A stretch of 19,217 nt of DNA from Nanobdellota archaeon (GTDB lineage Archaea; Nanoarchaeota; Nanoarchaeia; Parvarchaeales; Parvarchaeaceae), in the NCBI GenBank assembly GCA_021834945.1, contig JAKBRA010000013.1, positions 1-19,217 on the forward strand, given 5' to 3'. A model generated the notes under the pieces. The model was not told the origin of the DNA and made no database searches. It saw only the letters and a program-made list of their open reading frames with translations. The stretch's first letter is position 1. Each line of letters begins with the position of its first letter. This document shows, piece after piece, positions 1 to 6,348 of this stretch. Position numbers and translations under genes: made by a program.

Positions 1-109
1 CTATTATTATAAGAACCCATCCCCAGCTCATTAGGTAATCCAATGCAGCTTGGGCTTCCCTTCTTTCATCTTTCTTTCTTACATTAGCTATTTTTTTGTT
101 ATGCGGCAT
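1..109 (-). CDS. Prepilin-like protein with class III signal peptide (partial, 5' end only)
   Basis: An ATG at 107-109 opens a reading frame that stays open to the left edge (36 codons visible), so only the N-terminus of the gene is here. The start is a basic stretch (KK, RKK, RR) followed by EAQAALDYLMSWGWVLIII. This closely matches the archaeal class III signal peptide, in which a prepilin peptidase cuts just before a conserved Gln that begins a hydrophobic segment of the form QxxxEYL. The likely cut is before Gln20; Asp24 replaces the usual Glu. Proteins of this kind are pilin-like surface subunits or small secreted membrane proteins, common in DPANN archaea. A TATA-like box at 131-138 lies about 25 nt upstream of the ATG, fitting a leaderless transcript. 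The motif is convincing; the mature protein cannot be judged because it lies outside the window. Confidence 0.7.
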   Translation of the reverse strand, partial: MPHNKKIANVRKKDERREAQAALDYLMSWGWVLIII

Positions 110-130
110 ACAGATTAAATACCGTAAGCC

Positions 131-138
131 TATTAATA
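131..138 (-). promoter_or_regulatory. TATA box for the prepilin-like gene
   Basis: TATTAATA centred about 25 nt upstream of the ATG at 109. A second, stronger-looking TATA-like run (TTTTTATATATAG, minus-strand reading of about 168-180) lies further up and would give a leader of roughly 40 nt instead. The 131-242 gap otherwise holds only AT-rich sequence and a small perfect inverted repeat at 186-199. Confidence 0.4.
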
Positions 139-242
139 TTTTAGAATTAGTAAATTGAAAAAATATACTATATATAAAAAGGGCGAAAATTGTAATTTTA
201 GTTCAATATTCTACAAATGAAAAGCGTAAAACTCAGTGGAAA

Positions 243-848
243 TTAACCTACTACAGTCTTCTTTATTCTTTTCCAAATGTCGTTTTCAAATCTTTCTTGG
301 CTTGCCCATCTGCCCCTTGGATGATAACCATACCTCTCCCAATATCCATCCCTATAATCCTTTACCAAAAAGATTAGTTTAAGCCATTTTGCGCTTTTCC
401 AGCCATACAATGAGGGCATGAAAGGCCTTGCTGGAAAACCCTGCTCTTTTTTAAGTGCTTCGCCGTTTAACTTCAAAGCGATAATTGAATCGTCTGTTAT
501 ATCCTCTAAGTTAACTGGTACAGTATACCCATCCAAACAATAAAAAATGGCAAATTTTGCCTCTTTCTGAACCTCAGCCATCTCAAGAATCTTTTTTAAT
601 GAAGGCCCTTCCCATAAAACGTTCTTAATAGACCATTTTGTAACGCAATTAAAATCTAGATTGTATTTTAAATGTTCCATTTTATTTAGTTCATCATAGG
701 AAAAAGATAACTTTTTGTTTACAAGACCGTCGATTTCTAATCTCCAATTTTCTAGGTCAACATCCAAGGAATTGCCGTTTAATGCATCATAAAGAATGAA
801 GTTTTTTATGTAAAACTGGCCCTTTGCAGGAGGGATATCCTTTTCCAT
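243..848 (-). CDS. Sulfite oxidase-type molybdopterin-binding protein
   Basis: A 201-residue protein of the Oxidored_molyb (sulfite oxidase / MsrP) fold, which holds a single molybdopterin cofactor. Cys68 in DFNCVTKWS is the expected molybdenum ligand. The second half carries the family pattern GFPARPFMPSLYGWKSAKW (residues 137-155, cofactor and substrate pocket), then GYWERYGYH. It lacks a signal peptide, a heme domain and a dimerisation domain, so it is a minimal catalytic domain, probably cytoplasmic, and its electron partner is unknown. The frame is open upstream to a TTG at 872, but the ATG at 848 is preferred: a TATA box at 873-880 puts the transcript start almost exactly there. Its substrate could be sulfite, a sulfoxide or something else; the sequence does not decide. 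No cofactor-synthesis genes are in view. Confidence 0.8.
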   Translation of the reverse strand: MEKDIPPAKGQFYIKNFILYDALNGNSLDVDLENWRLEIDGLVNKKLSFSYDELNKMEHLKYNLDFNCVTKWSIKNVLWEGPSLKKILEMAEVQKEAKFAIFYCLDGYTVPVNLEDITDDSIIALKLNGEALKKEQGFPARPFMPSLYGWKSAKWLKLIFLVKDYRDGYWERYGYHPRGRWASQERFENDIWKRIKKTVVG

Positions 849-872
849 ACGAAGGTAAATACATCTTAACAA

Positions 873-880
873 TTAAATAT
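873..880 (-). promoter_or_regulatory. TATA box for the molybdopterin protein
   Basis: ATATTTAA on the minus strand, centred about 28 nt upstream of ATG 848. This spacing predicts a leaderless mRNA and excludes the upstream TTG at 872, which lies too close to the box. Confidence 0.5.
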
Positions 881-919
881 AATTGTATCATCAAAAAAAC
901 TAAATTAGAAAGTTACCAT

Positions 920-1816
920 CTAATGTCTTTTCTTCTTTTCCAAAGAATTTCTTATCTTTATCAAGCGCTTTATTATCTCGCTTCTTGGCATATCCTCTGA
1001 CTGCGATTTGCACATAGCATTGACTGAGAATACGTTGCTTTTATTTGCAAAGCTTGTTTCAGATATAAAAACTAATGGCAAACCTTTTACAAATGAAAGC
1101 TTCTTCAATTCTGATTTTGCCATTTCCATAAATTTATCCGGATCTATAATTGAAGGAACCTCATATCTAACTTTTACATTCCTGTATTCCTCATTATTCA
1201 GAAATATGGAAGCCTGCAATACTATGCTGTTGGGTATCTTTATTGGTATGTTATTGTCTAAGCGTATTGTGGTAAATGTCAATGTCATCTTTTCTACTGT
1301 GCCTGTATATCCAGGAACAAGAAAATCGTCAGAAAAGAATTTAGGAGGATAGCTTGGTGCAATTAAACCATACTGCCATGTACTTAAAGTTATCCTATCC
1401 CCTATATTGAATGGCCTGGAAAAAAGAAGGACAATACCGCTAAAAAAGTTTGAAAGGGATGCCTGTGCAGCCAAGCCTACTACAACACCTACAAACCCTC
1501 CTCCCAATAAAATGGAAGTTAAGCCTATCTTAAAAGACGAAAGCGCAATCGCTATAACTATGATGTATCCTACTAGTCTAGTAACAAAAACTATTGTATT
1601 GGTAACCTGCTTGTTCTTATTGTTTGCTTTTGTTTCTACTATATCACTTACAAGATTTACTATCAAAACGCCTGCAATCAATATAAGAACAACATATATT
1701 ATGCTATTGATATTTGATGGGATGCCTGGAATTAACGTTATAATATAGGCTATTACTGAGAAAAGGACTAAAATTGAGATTATAAAATAAATTTTATTCT
1801 TGACTTTTGGATCCAT
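920..1816 (-). CDS. MscS-family mechanosensitive ion channel
   Basis: A 298-residue membrane protein that should open under membrane tension and release solutes during osmotic downshock. Hydrophobic segments lie near residues 9-30, 38-58 and 72-93. They are followed by the pore helix of the MscS family at about 99-133, rich in Gly and Ala (GLAAQASLSNFFSGIVLLFS), then FNIGD, the start of the cytoplasmic beta domain. The beta domain is recognisable from TGTVEKM through IKIPNSIV to the C-terminal alpha/beta part. Between NIGDRI and TGTVEKM there are about 26 extra residues (around 144-170, rich in Pro and aromatic residues) compared with E. coli MscS. The length is close to that of the minimal family members. 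A TATA box lies 22 nt upstream of the ATG. Confidence 0.9.
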   Translation of the reverse strand: MDPKVKNKIYFIISILVLFSVIAYIITLIPGIPSNINSIIYVVLILIAGVLIVNLVSDIVETKANNKNKQVTNTIVFVTRLVGYIIVIAIALSSFKIGLTSILLGGGFVGVVVGLAAQASLSNFFSGIVLLFSRPFNIGDRITLSTWQYGLIAPSYPPKFFSDDFLVPGYTGTVEKMTLTFTTIRLDNNIPIKIPNSIVLQASIFLNNEEYRNVKVRYEVPSIIDPDKFMEMAKSELKKLSFVKGLPLVFISETSFANKSNVFSVNAMCKSQSEDMPRSEIIKRLIKIRNSLEKKKRH

Positions 1817-1834
1817 TATCTTAAAAGAAGCTCA

Positions 1835-1842
1835 TTATATAA
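1835..1842 (-). promoter_or_regulatory. TATA box for the MscS gene
   Basis: TTATATAA, centred 22 nt upstream of ATG 1816; consistent with a leaderless transcript. Confidence 0.45.
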
Positions 1843-1864
1843 AATCGTTATTGCTTTAATTCTT

Positions 1865-2233
1865 TTAAGCGAGCTGCTGGTTCTTTCCAAGTACCCTTAT
1901 TATTGATATTACAACCGATTCAGCGATTATTATACTTATCAGCAACCCGTAAAGATAAAAGTATATTTCAAATGAAGGGGTAGTAAACAATCCAGCAATG
2001 AGAAAGAAAGTAACTATGCCTGGTGACAAGAAAAGTATAGAAATCTTCCACCAATTGCTCTTGAACAATACTATTCTCTGAGTGCTTGCGACCCTCATTT
2101 TGCTGAATCTTCTGAAGAAAAGAACTAAAGAAACAACCAAAAGCAAAGCCCCTATTGAAACTAATATTATAGGCAAAATAAAGCCAGCTAAGGGATTCAC
2201 TGCAGAAGTGCTTATTAAGATTGCACTAGTCAT
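1865..2233 (-). CDS. Small integral membrane protein, unknown function
   Basis: A 122-residue, very hydrophobic protein with three likely membrane helices (about residues 14-38, 64-86 and 90-112) and a basic loop (FFRRFSKMR) after the first. I do not recognise a family. The ATG at 2233 is preferred over a TTG at 2245: it overlaps the end of the preceding gene by 8 nt and has a GAGGT ribosome-binding motif at 2246-2250, though 12 nt away. The overlap means the two membrane proteins are co-transcribed and probably translationally coupled, so they may form one complex. No charged catalytic or metal-binding motif is visible. Confidence 0.65.
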   Translation of the reverse strand: MTSAILISTSAVNPLAGFILPIILVSIGALLLVVSLVLFFRRFSKMRVASTQRIVLFKSNWWKISILFLSPGIVTFFLIAGLFTTPSFEIYFYLYGLLISIIIAESVVISIIRVLGKNQQLA

Positions 2234-2780
2234 AGCTAAAGGCAAACCTCGCTATGTATTTTAATGAAATGCTTATCAGAGACAAAGCCACAAGCAAAAA
2301 AGCTACTGTGCCAAGTATTACTCCGAGCAGAAATGATAAAGTTGCATAGCTTGTCAATATGCTTACAAAAAATGCTGCTATTGCAAGGAGAACCATTACC
2401 GATGCCAGCAAAAGCATGGAAAAAGGATTGTTGCTTCTGTTCAGGTTCAATATCATAGTAGCTATTGGGGCATTGTCCGTTCTATGCTTAAACAAGGCTA
2501 TGAAAGATACTATCCCGAAGAAAAATAGAGAAACGCCTATCACTATATCTAACCCTACAAAAGCATAGTTTACTGCAAACAAGTAATTGTAATTTGCGGT
2601 TCCCGTTACAGTAACCGAACTGGAAACCGCCGGCACGTAAGATATTGATGAAATTTTCGGAAAGACAGCGAAAAAGACAAGAATAGCAGTTACAATTATC
2701 AATGCTACAAATCCAAATTTTAAGTATCTTAGTTTATTAGAGGCATTGTAAACTAATGCTTCACTTTTTGTATTACTCAT
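2226..2780 (-). CDS. Integral membrane protein, unknown function
   Basis: A 184-residue protein with about four hydrophobic helices (near 22-43, 68-92, 117-140 and 145-172). After helix 1 there is a Ser/Thr/Val-rich stretch (about 45-65) that looks extracytoplasmic. A basic loop, FKHRTDNAP, follows helix 2. I do not recognise a family; it resembles the loosely conserved multi-helix membrane proteins of archaea but no motif identifies it. It is the first gene of a two-gene unit with the overlapping small membrane protein downstream. A TATA box at 2800-2807 fits a leaderless start at the ATG. Confidence 0.65.
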   Translation of the reverse strand: MSNTKSEALVYNASNKLRYLKFGFVALIIVTAILVFFAVFPKISSISYVPAVSSSVTVTGTANYNYLFAVNYAFVGLDIVIGVSLFFFGIVSFIALFKHRTDNAPIATMILNLNRSNNPFSMLLLASVMVLLAIAAFFVSILTSYATLSFLLGVILGTVAFLLVALSLISISLKYIARFAFSYD

Positions 2781-2799
2781 ATTAAATCCAGTGCCTCAA

Positions 2800-2807
2800 A
2801 ATATAAA
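2800..2807 (-). promoter_or_regulatory. TATA box for the two-gene membrane protein unit
   Basis: TTTATATT on the minus strand (within CTATTTATATTTT), centred about 23 nt upstream of ATG 2780 and lying directly against the stop codon of the DoxD gene (2811-2813). The promoter is therefore squeezed into a 30-nt gap. Confidence 0.45.
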
Positions 2808-2810
2808 TAG

Positions 2811-3785
2811 CTATTTTTTACTATAAAACGCAGATAAATTGGAATTTGAATTGTAGAACATAAACATTATAAAAATAAGCACATATAAAGGACCTGCAGC
2901 CAAATCAGTTACGCCGGCAAAGAATGGCCCGCCAAAACCCTGTATAACGGACCATGAAAACAGGCTATAGGCTATGCCCGCAATGTAAACTCCTTTCCTA
3001 AATAAACCAAAAATGAGCAGTAAAGCAATTGCTAACTCGGAAAATGCATACATATAGAGGAATAAATGTATGTTTGGCAGTATCAGCTTATCCCAGAATA
3101 GAAAGAATGGAATCAAGAATTTCGGCTCTCCGAGAATTTGCATTAGTTGGTTGCCGGCTATATTTGAAGCCGTGCCGCTCACTAGTTTTAAAGATGCATT
3201 TATTGCAAATATTGCTCCAAAAGCTATTGAAGAAATGGCAAAAACATTTGTTTTTTCATTTTTGGATTTTGCTTTCTTAAAGAACGCAAGCCTCCCCCAT
3301 AAATTAAATTTCTTTTTTATTGACTTATCAATTGAAATATCATATGCATTAAAATTTCTTTCAGAGAAGATTAATAATAAAAACAAAAGAAAATAGAAAG
3401 GGGTTGCACCTATATCAAGCGTTCCTGCTATGTAAGGCCCACCAAACTGACTTATAGTAAGCCATATTGCTATTGAATATACTGCTCCTGCAACATACAA
3501 AAACTTTTTGAAAAAACCAAGTATAAGAAACAAGCCTATTAAAAACTCAACAATTATTGCAAAATACACAAAAAAATTTATGTTATTTGCAGTAACATTT
3601 GCCCAAAATGAAACCCAAGGATAGACAAAAGACCATGCACCATATGCCCCCGAAAGAACATTTTCCTTGATCAAATAAGCGGAATCCGGTATCAGCTTGA
3701 GCATTGAATCTGCTATGAATATTACACCTAAAAGAACGCGGGTTATAAATGGAATTTTACCAAACCTGAGGTTAACTTTTTCCAT
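2811..3785 (-). CDS. doxD: Tandemly duplicated DoxD/DoxX-like quinone-linked membrane protein
   Basis: A 324-residue membrane protein made of two copies of a four-helix DoxD-like domain (about 13-143 and 182-310) joined by a basic linker. The repeat is plain: GVIFIADSMLKLI against GAIFAINASLKLV, LILGFFKKFLYVAGAVYS against LIFGLFRKGVYIAGIAYS, and QFGGPYIAGTLDIGATP against GFGGPFFAGVTDLAAGP. DoxD is the large membrane subunit of thiosulfate:quinone oxidoreductase in Acidianus; DoxX relatives have other roles, so the reaction is inferred. The usual partner, DoxA, is not recognised nearby. The gene lies 13 nt after a cupredoxin gene on the same strand, with no clear ribosome-binding site, and ends the operon. 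The pairing with copper proteins suggests electron flow between membrane quinones and an external electron carrier. Confidence 0.8.
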   Translation of the reverse strand: MEKVNLRFGKIPFITRVLLGVIFIADSMLKLIPDSAYLIKENVLSGAYGAWSFVYPWVSFWANVTANNINFFVYFAIIVEFLIGLFLILGFFKKFLYVAGAVYSIAIWLTISQFGGPYIAGTLDIGATPFYFLLFLLLIFSERNFNAYDISIDKSIKKKFNLWGRLAFFKKAKSKNEKTNVFAISSIAFGAIFAINASLKLVSGTASNIAGNQLMQILGEPKFLIPFFLFWDKLILPNIHLFLYMYAFSELAIALLLIFGLFRKGVYIAGIAYSLFSWSVIQGFGGPFFAGVTDLAAGPLYVLIFIMFMFYNSNSNLSAFYSKK

Positions 3786-3798
3786 TAAATAAAACTAA

Positions 3799-4533
3799 TT
3801 AAGAATAGCCATTGCTACTGGTACTTGCAACGGAAGAAGGAGAACTACTTACTATTATTTTACCATACATGCCCAGTTCTGCATGCCCGAATACTGGACA
3901 AAGGTACCAATATACTCCATTAGTATTGGCAGTGAATGTTTCACTCTCTTCATATATTCTTCCATTTTTGGGTGGAGGTATAAGTATGCCTTTCACAACG
4001 ATGTCATTTGCACCGGTATAACCGTCAAACGCGCTTTCTGGCCCAGCTGTAGAATATGGTGGCGAGTAGCTGTTATTTACAATCATATACCCATGATAAG
4101 CATAATCCGATAAATCAAATGCATCGAAAGTTACTGTAGAACCCTGCTTTATTATTATAGTCGGATTAACAAGTCCATATACAGTAAAGGCAGGAAGCGC
4201 CTGAAGATCCAATTCACCAAGTAATGCCTTGTAAGGAGTATGCGTTCCCGGAACTGTAGAATTAAGCGTTATGTTATTTGCAGGATCTGAAGACAAGTTG
4301 TCTATCATTCCCATAGATATTGTTGTTGATTTATTAACATATATAGTGTTTGTGGCTGGATTTACTGTAACGCCTGCTGGTATAGTACTTAAGGCAGTAG
4401 AAACGGAAACAGAAACTGGGCCTGCAAAGCTTATTGTATGATTAATAGCTAGAAATGCCACTATTATAACTATAACAGCTATCACAAATATTATCGCTAA
4501 AATAATTGCATTGCTGTTTTTAGTGTTTTCCAT
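3799..4533 (-). CDS. Membrane-anchored rusticyanin/sulfocyanin-like cupredoxin
   Basis: A 244-residue blue copper protein. An uncleaved or signal-like hydrophobic helix (about 8-30) puts the rest outside the cell. The type 1 copper site is visible: His147 (DYAYHGYM), then Cys212, His217 and Met222 in YLCPVFGHAELGMYGKI, the C-x4-H-x4-M spacing of rusticyanin. The stretch before residue 100 is a less conserved beta region. The C-terminus ends in a Ser-rich tail (about 229-244) missing from its upstream paralogue. Such proteins carry single electrons in acid, for example during iron oxidation. The ATG overlaps the stop of the upstream cupredoxin by one base (TGATG) and has GAGGT 6 nt before it, so the pair is translationally coupled. 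Which of rusticyanin or sulfocyanin it is closer to cannot be settled by eye. Confidence 0.85.
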   Translation of the reverse strand: MENTKNSNAIILAIIFVIAVIVIIVAFLAINHTISFAGPVSVSVSTALSTIPAGVTVNPATNTIYVNKSTTISMGMIDNLSSDPANNITLNSTVPGTHTPYKALLGELDLQALPAFTVYGLVNPTIIIKQGSTVTFDAFDLSDYAYHGYMIVNNSYSPPYSTAGPESAFDGYTGANDIVVKGILIPPPKNGRIYEESETFTANTNGVYWYLCPVFGHAELGMYGKIIVSSSPSSVASTSSNGYS

Positions 4534-5198
4534 CAGACTACCTCAATTTTGCCGTACATGCCCAATTCTGCGTGTCCTGGTATGGGGCAAATGTAATAGT
4601 AAGTGCCTGTTACATTGAATGTGTAAGACCCACTTGTTGAATAGATACTTCCACTGAAAGGATTATTGAAATTGGCGGGTGGCGGCAGTGCTGGTAAGTA
4701 CAAAAGATCTGCTTTCAATGAAGTAGGAGAAAGAGTAGTAAATGGATTAAAAGGTGGAGCTTGTGGTGTTATAGCAAATATGTGTATTTCTGCTCCGAGG
4801 TTTATGAAAACAAAGTTCACAGTAGAGCCTTTATTTATAACGAATGTTGGATCTATTAAACCATAGTCTCCAAAGTATGGAAGTTCATGATTTGGAGTCT
4901 CAAGAAATGAATCAGCAGCAGTTATGTTAACAGGATATGTTATGTTGTAAACTGGATTATAGGATATATTCTCATATGCTACTATTGGTATGGTAACATT
5001 TGAACCTGTTATAACTATAGAATTGTTTGCAGAGTATACAGCTGCACCGCTAGGAACAGTGTGTATGAATTTAAGAAGTGCTGCCGAAGGTGATGAAGGA
5101 ACCAAAGTGTATATTATAACAACAGCAATTACAACAATAACAGCCACTGCAACTATTTCATAAACAAGGAAATTGTTCTTCTTTGGCTTTTCCTGCAT
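4533..5198 (-). CDS. Membrane-anchored rusticyanin-like cupredoxin
   Basis: A 221-residue blue copper protein and the first gene of a three-gene operon (two cupredoxins, then the DoxD protein). Residues 1-9 are basic, 10-32 form a membrane anchor, and the rest should face outward. Copper ligands: His139 (AEIHIFAIT), and Cys204, His209 and Met214 in YYYICPIPGHAELGMYGKI. The region around Cys204 strongly recalls the rusticyanin C-terminus (YYYVCQIPGHAATGM). It is related to the downstream cupredoxin over its whole length (shared LxxLPxFxxYGLxxPTxxIxxGSTV region at about 102-127), so the two arose by duplication. The spacing of Cys, His and Met predicts a high-potential site; that is an inference. 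It is transcribed from a TATA box 25 nt upstream. Confidence 0.87.
   Translation of the reverse strand: MQEKPKKNNFLVYEIVAVAVIVVIAVVIIYTLVPSSPSAALLKFIHTVPSGAAVYSANNSIVITGSNVTIPIVAYENISYNPVYNITYPVNITAADSFLETPNHELPYFGDYGLIDPTFVINKGSTVNFVFINLGAEIHIFAITPQAPPFNPFTTLSPTSLKADLLYLPALPPPANFNNPFSGSIYSTSGSYTFNVTGTYYYICPIPGHAELGMYGKIEVV
4540..4544 (-). promoter_or_regulatory. Ribosome-binding site of the second cupredoxin
   Basis: GAGGT on the minus strand, 6 nt before ATG 4533 and inside the end of the upstream cupredoxin gene. It contrasts with operon-leading genes here, which use leaderless starts. Confidence 0.6.
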
Positions 5199-5219
5199 TT
5201 TAGTTATAGAAATTTGACT

Positions 5220-5227
5220 TATTTAAA
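5220..5227 (-). promoter_or_regulatory. TATA box for the cupredoxin-DoxD operon
   Basis: TTTAAATA on the minus strand, centred 25 nt upstream of ATG 5198. It overlaps the stop codon (5223-5225) of the upstream gene, showing that the operon starts here despite almost no intergenic space. Confidence 0.55.
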
Positions 5228-5558
5228 TCTTTTTAAAGTATTCTTTGATCTTTTTGCCAAATTTGGAATAGACAACTCTAGCTAATTCTATATCTAGATA
5301 TGTACCGATTACTGCAACTGCATAGATTACCGGAAGGGTAGCAGCGGCATGCTGTACATAAGCAAAATGATATTCGTAGCTAGGTATTATGTTAAGTTCT
5401 TTTTCAGTCAATAGCCCCGAATACATCTCTGGAAATGCCATTATACCTGAGAGTAATAGCTTGTAGGTCTTAGGATGTTTCTTCAGGTAGTTAAATGCCT
5501 TCTGTTTAAGCTGACTTTTATTATCGGATAAAAGCTCCTCTAAATTGCTTGACTCCAC
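5223..5558 (-). CDS. Small protein of unknown function
   Basis: About 111 residues from GTG 5558 (117 from a TTG at 5576). There is no ATG near the beginning: a stop codon lies directly before the TTG. GTG 5558 is preferred because a TATA-like box (CTTATTTA, 5581-5588) lies 26 nt upstream of it; a second AT-rich box would instead suit the TTG. The protein is mostly helical: a charged N-terminal half, a moderately hydrophobic helix (about LPVIYAVAVIGTYLDI) and a Lys-rich end (KFGKKIKEYFKKI). It might touch the membrane with that single helix. I do not recognise it. It follows the 220-residue gene by about 20-40 nt on the same strand and may be read with it. Confidence 0.55.
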   Translation of the reverse strand: MESSNLEELLSDNKSQLKQKAFNYLKKHPKTYKLLLSGIMAFPEMYSGLLTEKELNIIPSYEYHFAYVQHAAATLPVIYAVAVIGTYLDIELARVVYSKFGKKIKEYFKKI

Positions 5559-5596
5559 TTCTTTGAATGAATACAACTAGTAAATAAGCTTTTTTA

Positions 5597-6259
5597 TTAA
5601 CGTTCTATGTATTTTTTCCAGTTTTTAATATCTTTTTCTACTGGGATGTAATGCACGTCTTCATAAGCCTCATTCTCTGCTATATCCACAATCCTTAAAT
5701 CATTTGGATTGTTGTGCTCTAATATATTAAGAACTGTTCTACCTTTTTCAAATGATGGATAAACGTGCCAGCAAACAGTCTGCCCGTCTCTGTTCTTTCT
5801 TACGTTTTCTAGGATATACTCTCTTTTCTCATCTAGGTCAGTAACTTTCTGGTTATTCAGCAAAGCTATTTTGTAATACCTAAAAAAAATCTGATCCGGA
5901 TTAAGCCTTTTCTTGTCCAGCAAATCAATAGTGTATATCAAATTTGTTTTTAAGCGCTGGCTTAACAGTTCACTGTCATTTCCATTTGATGTGTACTTTA
6001 ACCTTCCTGGAGTGCTGTTTTTGAAAAGATAGAGTATATCCTCTCCATTTTCATTCACAACATAAGCATGCACTCTTTTATAGGTCAAAAGATCCGAATT
6101 TTTATAAAGCTTGTATTCTGGTTTAACCTTACTGGTTGGTGCATTTACCTTTAAAACAGCGAAAGAAAACGCAAAATTCATGTCGTTTGTGTAACCATCA
6201 TAAGAATCTATTTTTTCGGCGTTATTTAATAAAGACTCTAAAATTGCGTCTTTTTTCAT
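5597..6259 (-). CDS. Soluble protein of unknown function
   Basis: A 220-residue soluble, charged protein with no membrane helix, signal peptide or recognised motif. Mixed alpha/beta pattern: strands such as FAFSFAVLKV and KRVHAYVV near the N-terminus, a central helix-rich part, and a C-terminal region with QTVCWHVYPSF and VHYIPVEKDIKNW. Isolated Cys and His residues (CWH, DVHYIP) do not form a convincing metal site. Codon use matches its neighbours, so recent transfer is not suggested. A clear TATA box at 6282-6289 lies 26 nt upstream of the ATG, fitting a leaderless transcript that may continue into the 111-residue gene. Confidence 0.65.
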   Translation of the reverse strand: MKKDAILESLLNNAEKIDSYDGYTNDMNFAFSFAVLKVNAPTSKVKPEYKLYKNSDLLTYKRVHAYVVNENGEDILYLFKNSTPGRLKYTSNGNDSELLSQRLKTNLIYTIDLLDKKRLNPDQIFFRYYKIALLNNQKVTDLDEKREYILENVRKNRDGQTVCWHVYPSFEKGRTVLNILEHNNPNDLRIVDIAENEAYEDVHYIPVEKDIKNWKKYIER

Positions 6260-6281
6260 ATTTTTTATAGAAAAATTCTAA

Positions 6282-6289
6282 TATATAAA
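6282..6289 (-). promoter_or_regulatory. TATA box for the 220-residue gene
   Basis: TTTATATA, centred 26 nt upstream of ATG 6259; a close match to the archaeal consensus and spacing. Confidence 0.55.
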
Positions 6290-6324
6290 TCTTATTATTT
6301 GTAAATTTTACAATATTTATAATT

Positions 6325-6348
6325 AAAACCAAAGCTTAATTATTGGTT
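6325..6348 (-). terminator. Weak terminator-like hairpin at the end of pckG
   Basis: Perfect 6-bp inverted repeat (AACCAA, 10-nt loop, TTGGTT; 6327-6348 with the loop) overlapping the pckG stop codon, with a short T run in the distal arm and just past it on the minus strand. The stem is short and AT-rich, so it may be chance. Confidence 0.25.

Noticed and set aside
168..245. TATA-like run on the plus strand (168-180) with a 9-codon ORF at 217 and an inverted repeat at 186-199
   Set aside because: The ORF is too short and reads straight into the opposite gene's end; the AT-rich TATA run reads on both strands and the 6-bp repeat is likely chance.
885..900. C-box-like TGATGA on the minus strand as a possible C/D guide RNA
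   Set aside because: No D box (CTGA) follows at a suitable distance and the stretch serves as the promoter of the molybdopterin gene.
1407..1748. Plus-strand ORF of 113 codons opposite the MscS gene
   Set aside because: It is antisense to a clear MscS protein and its translation has no family pattern.
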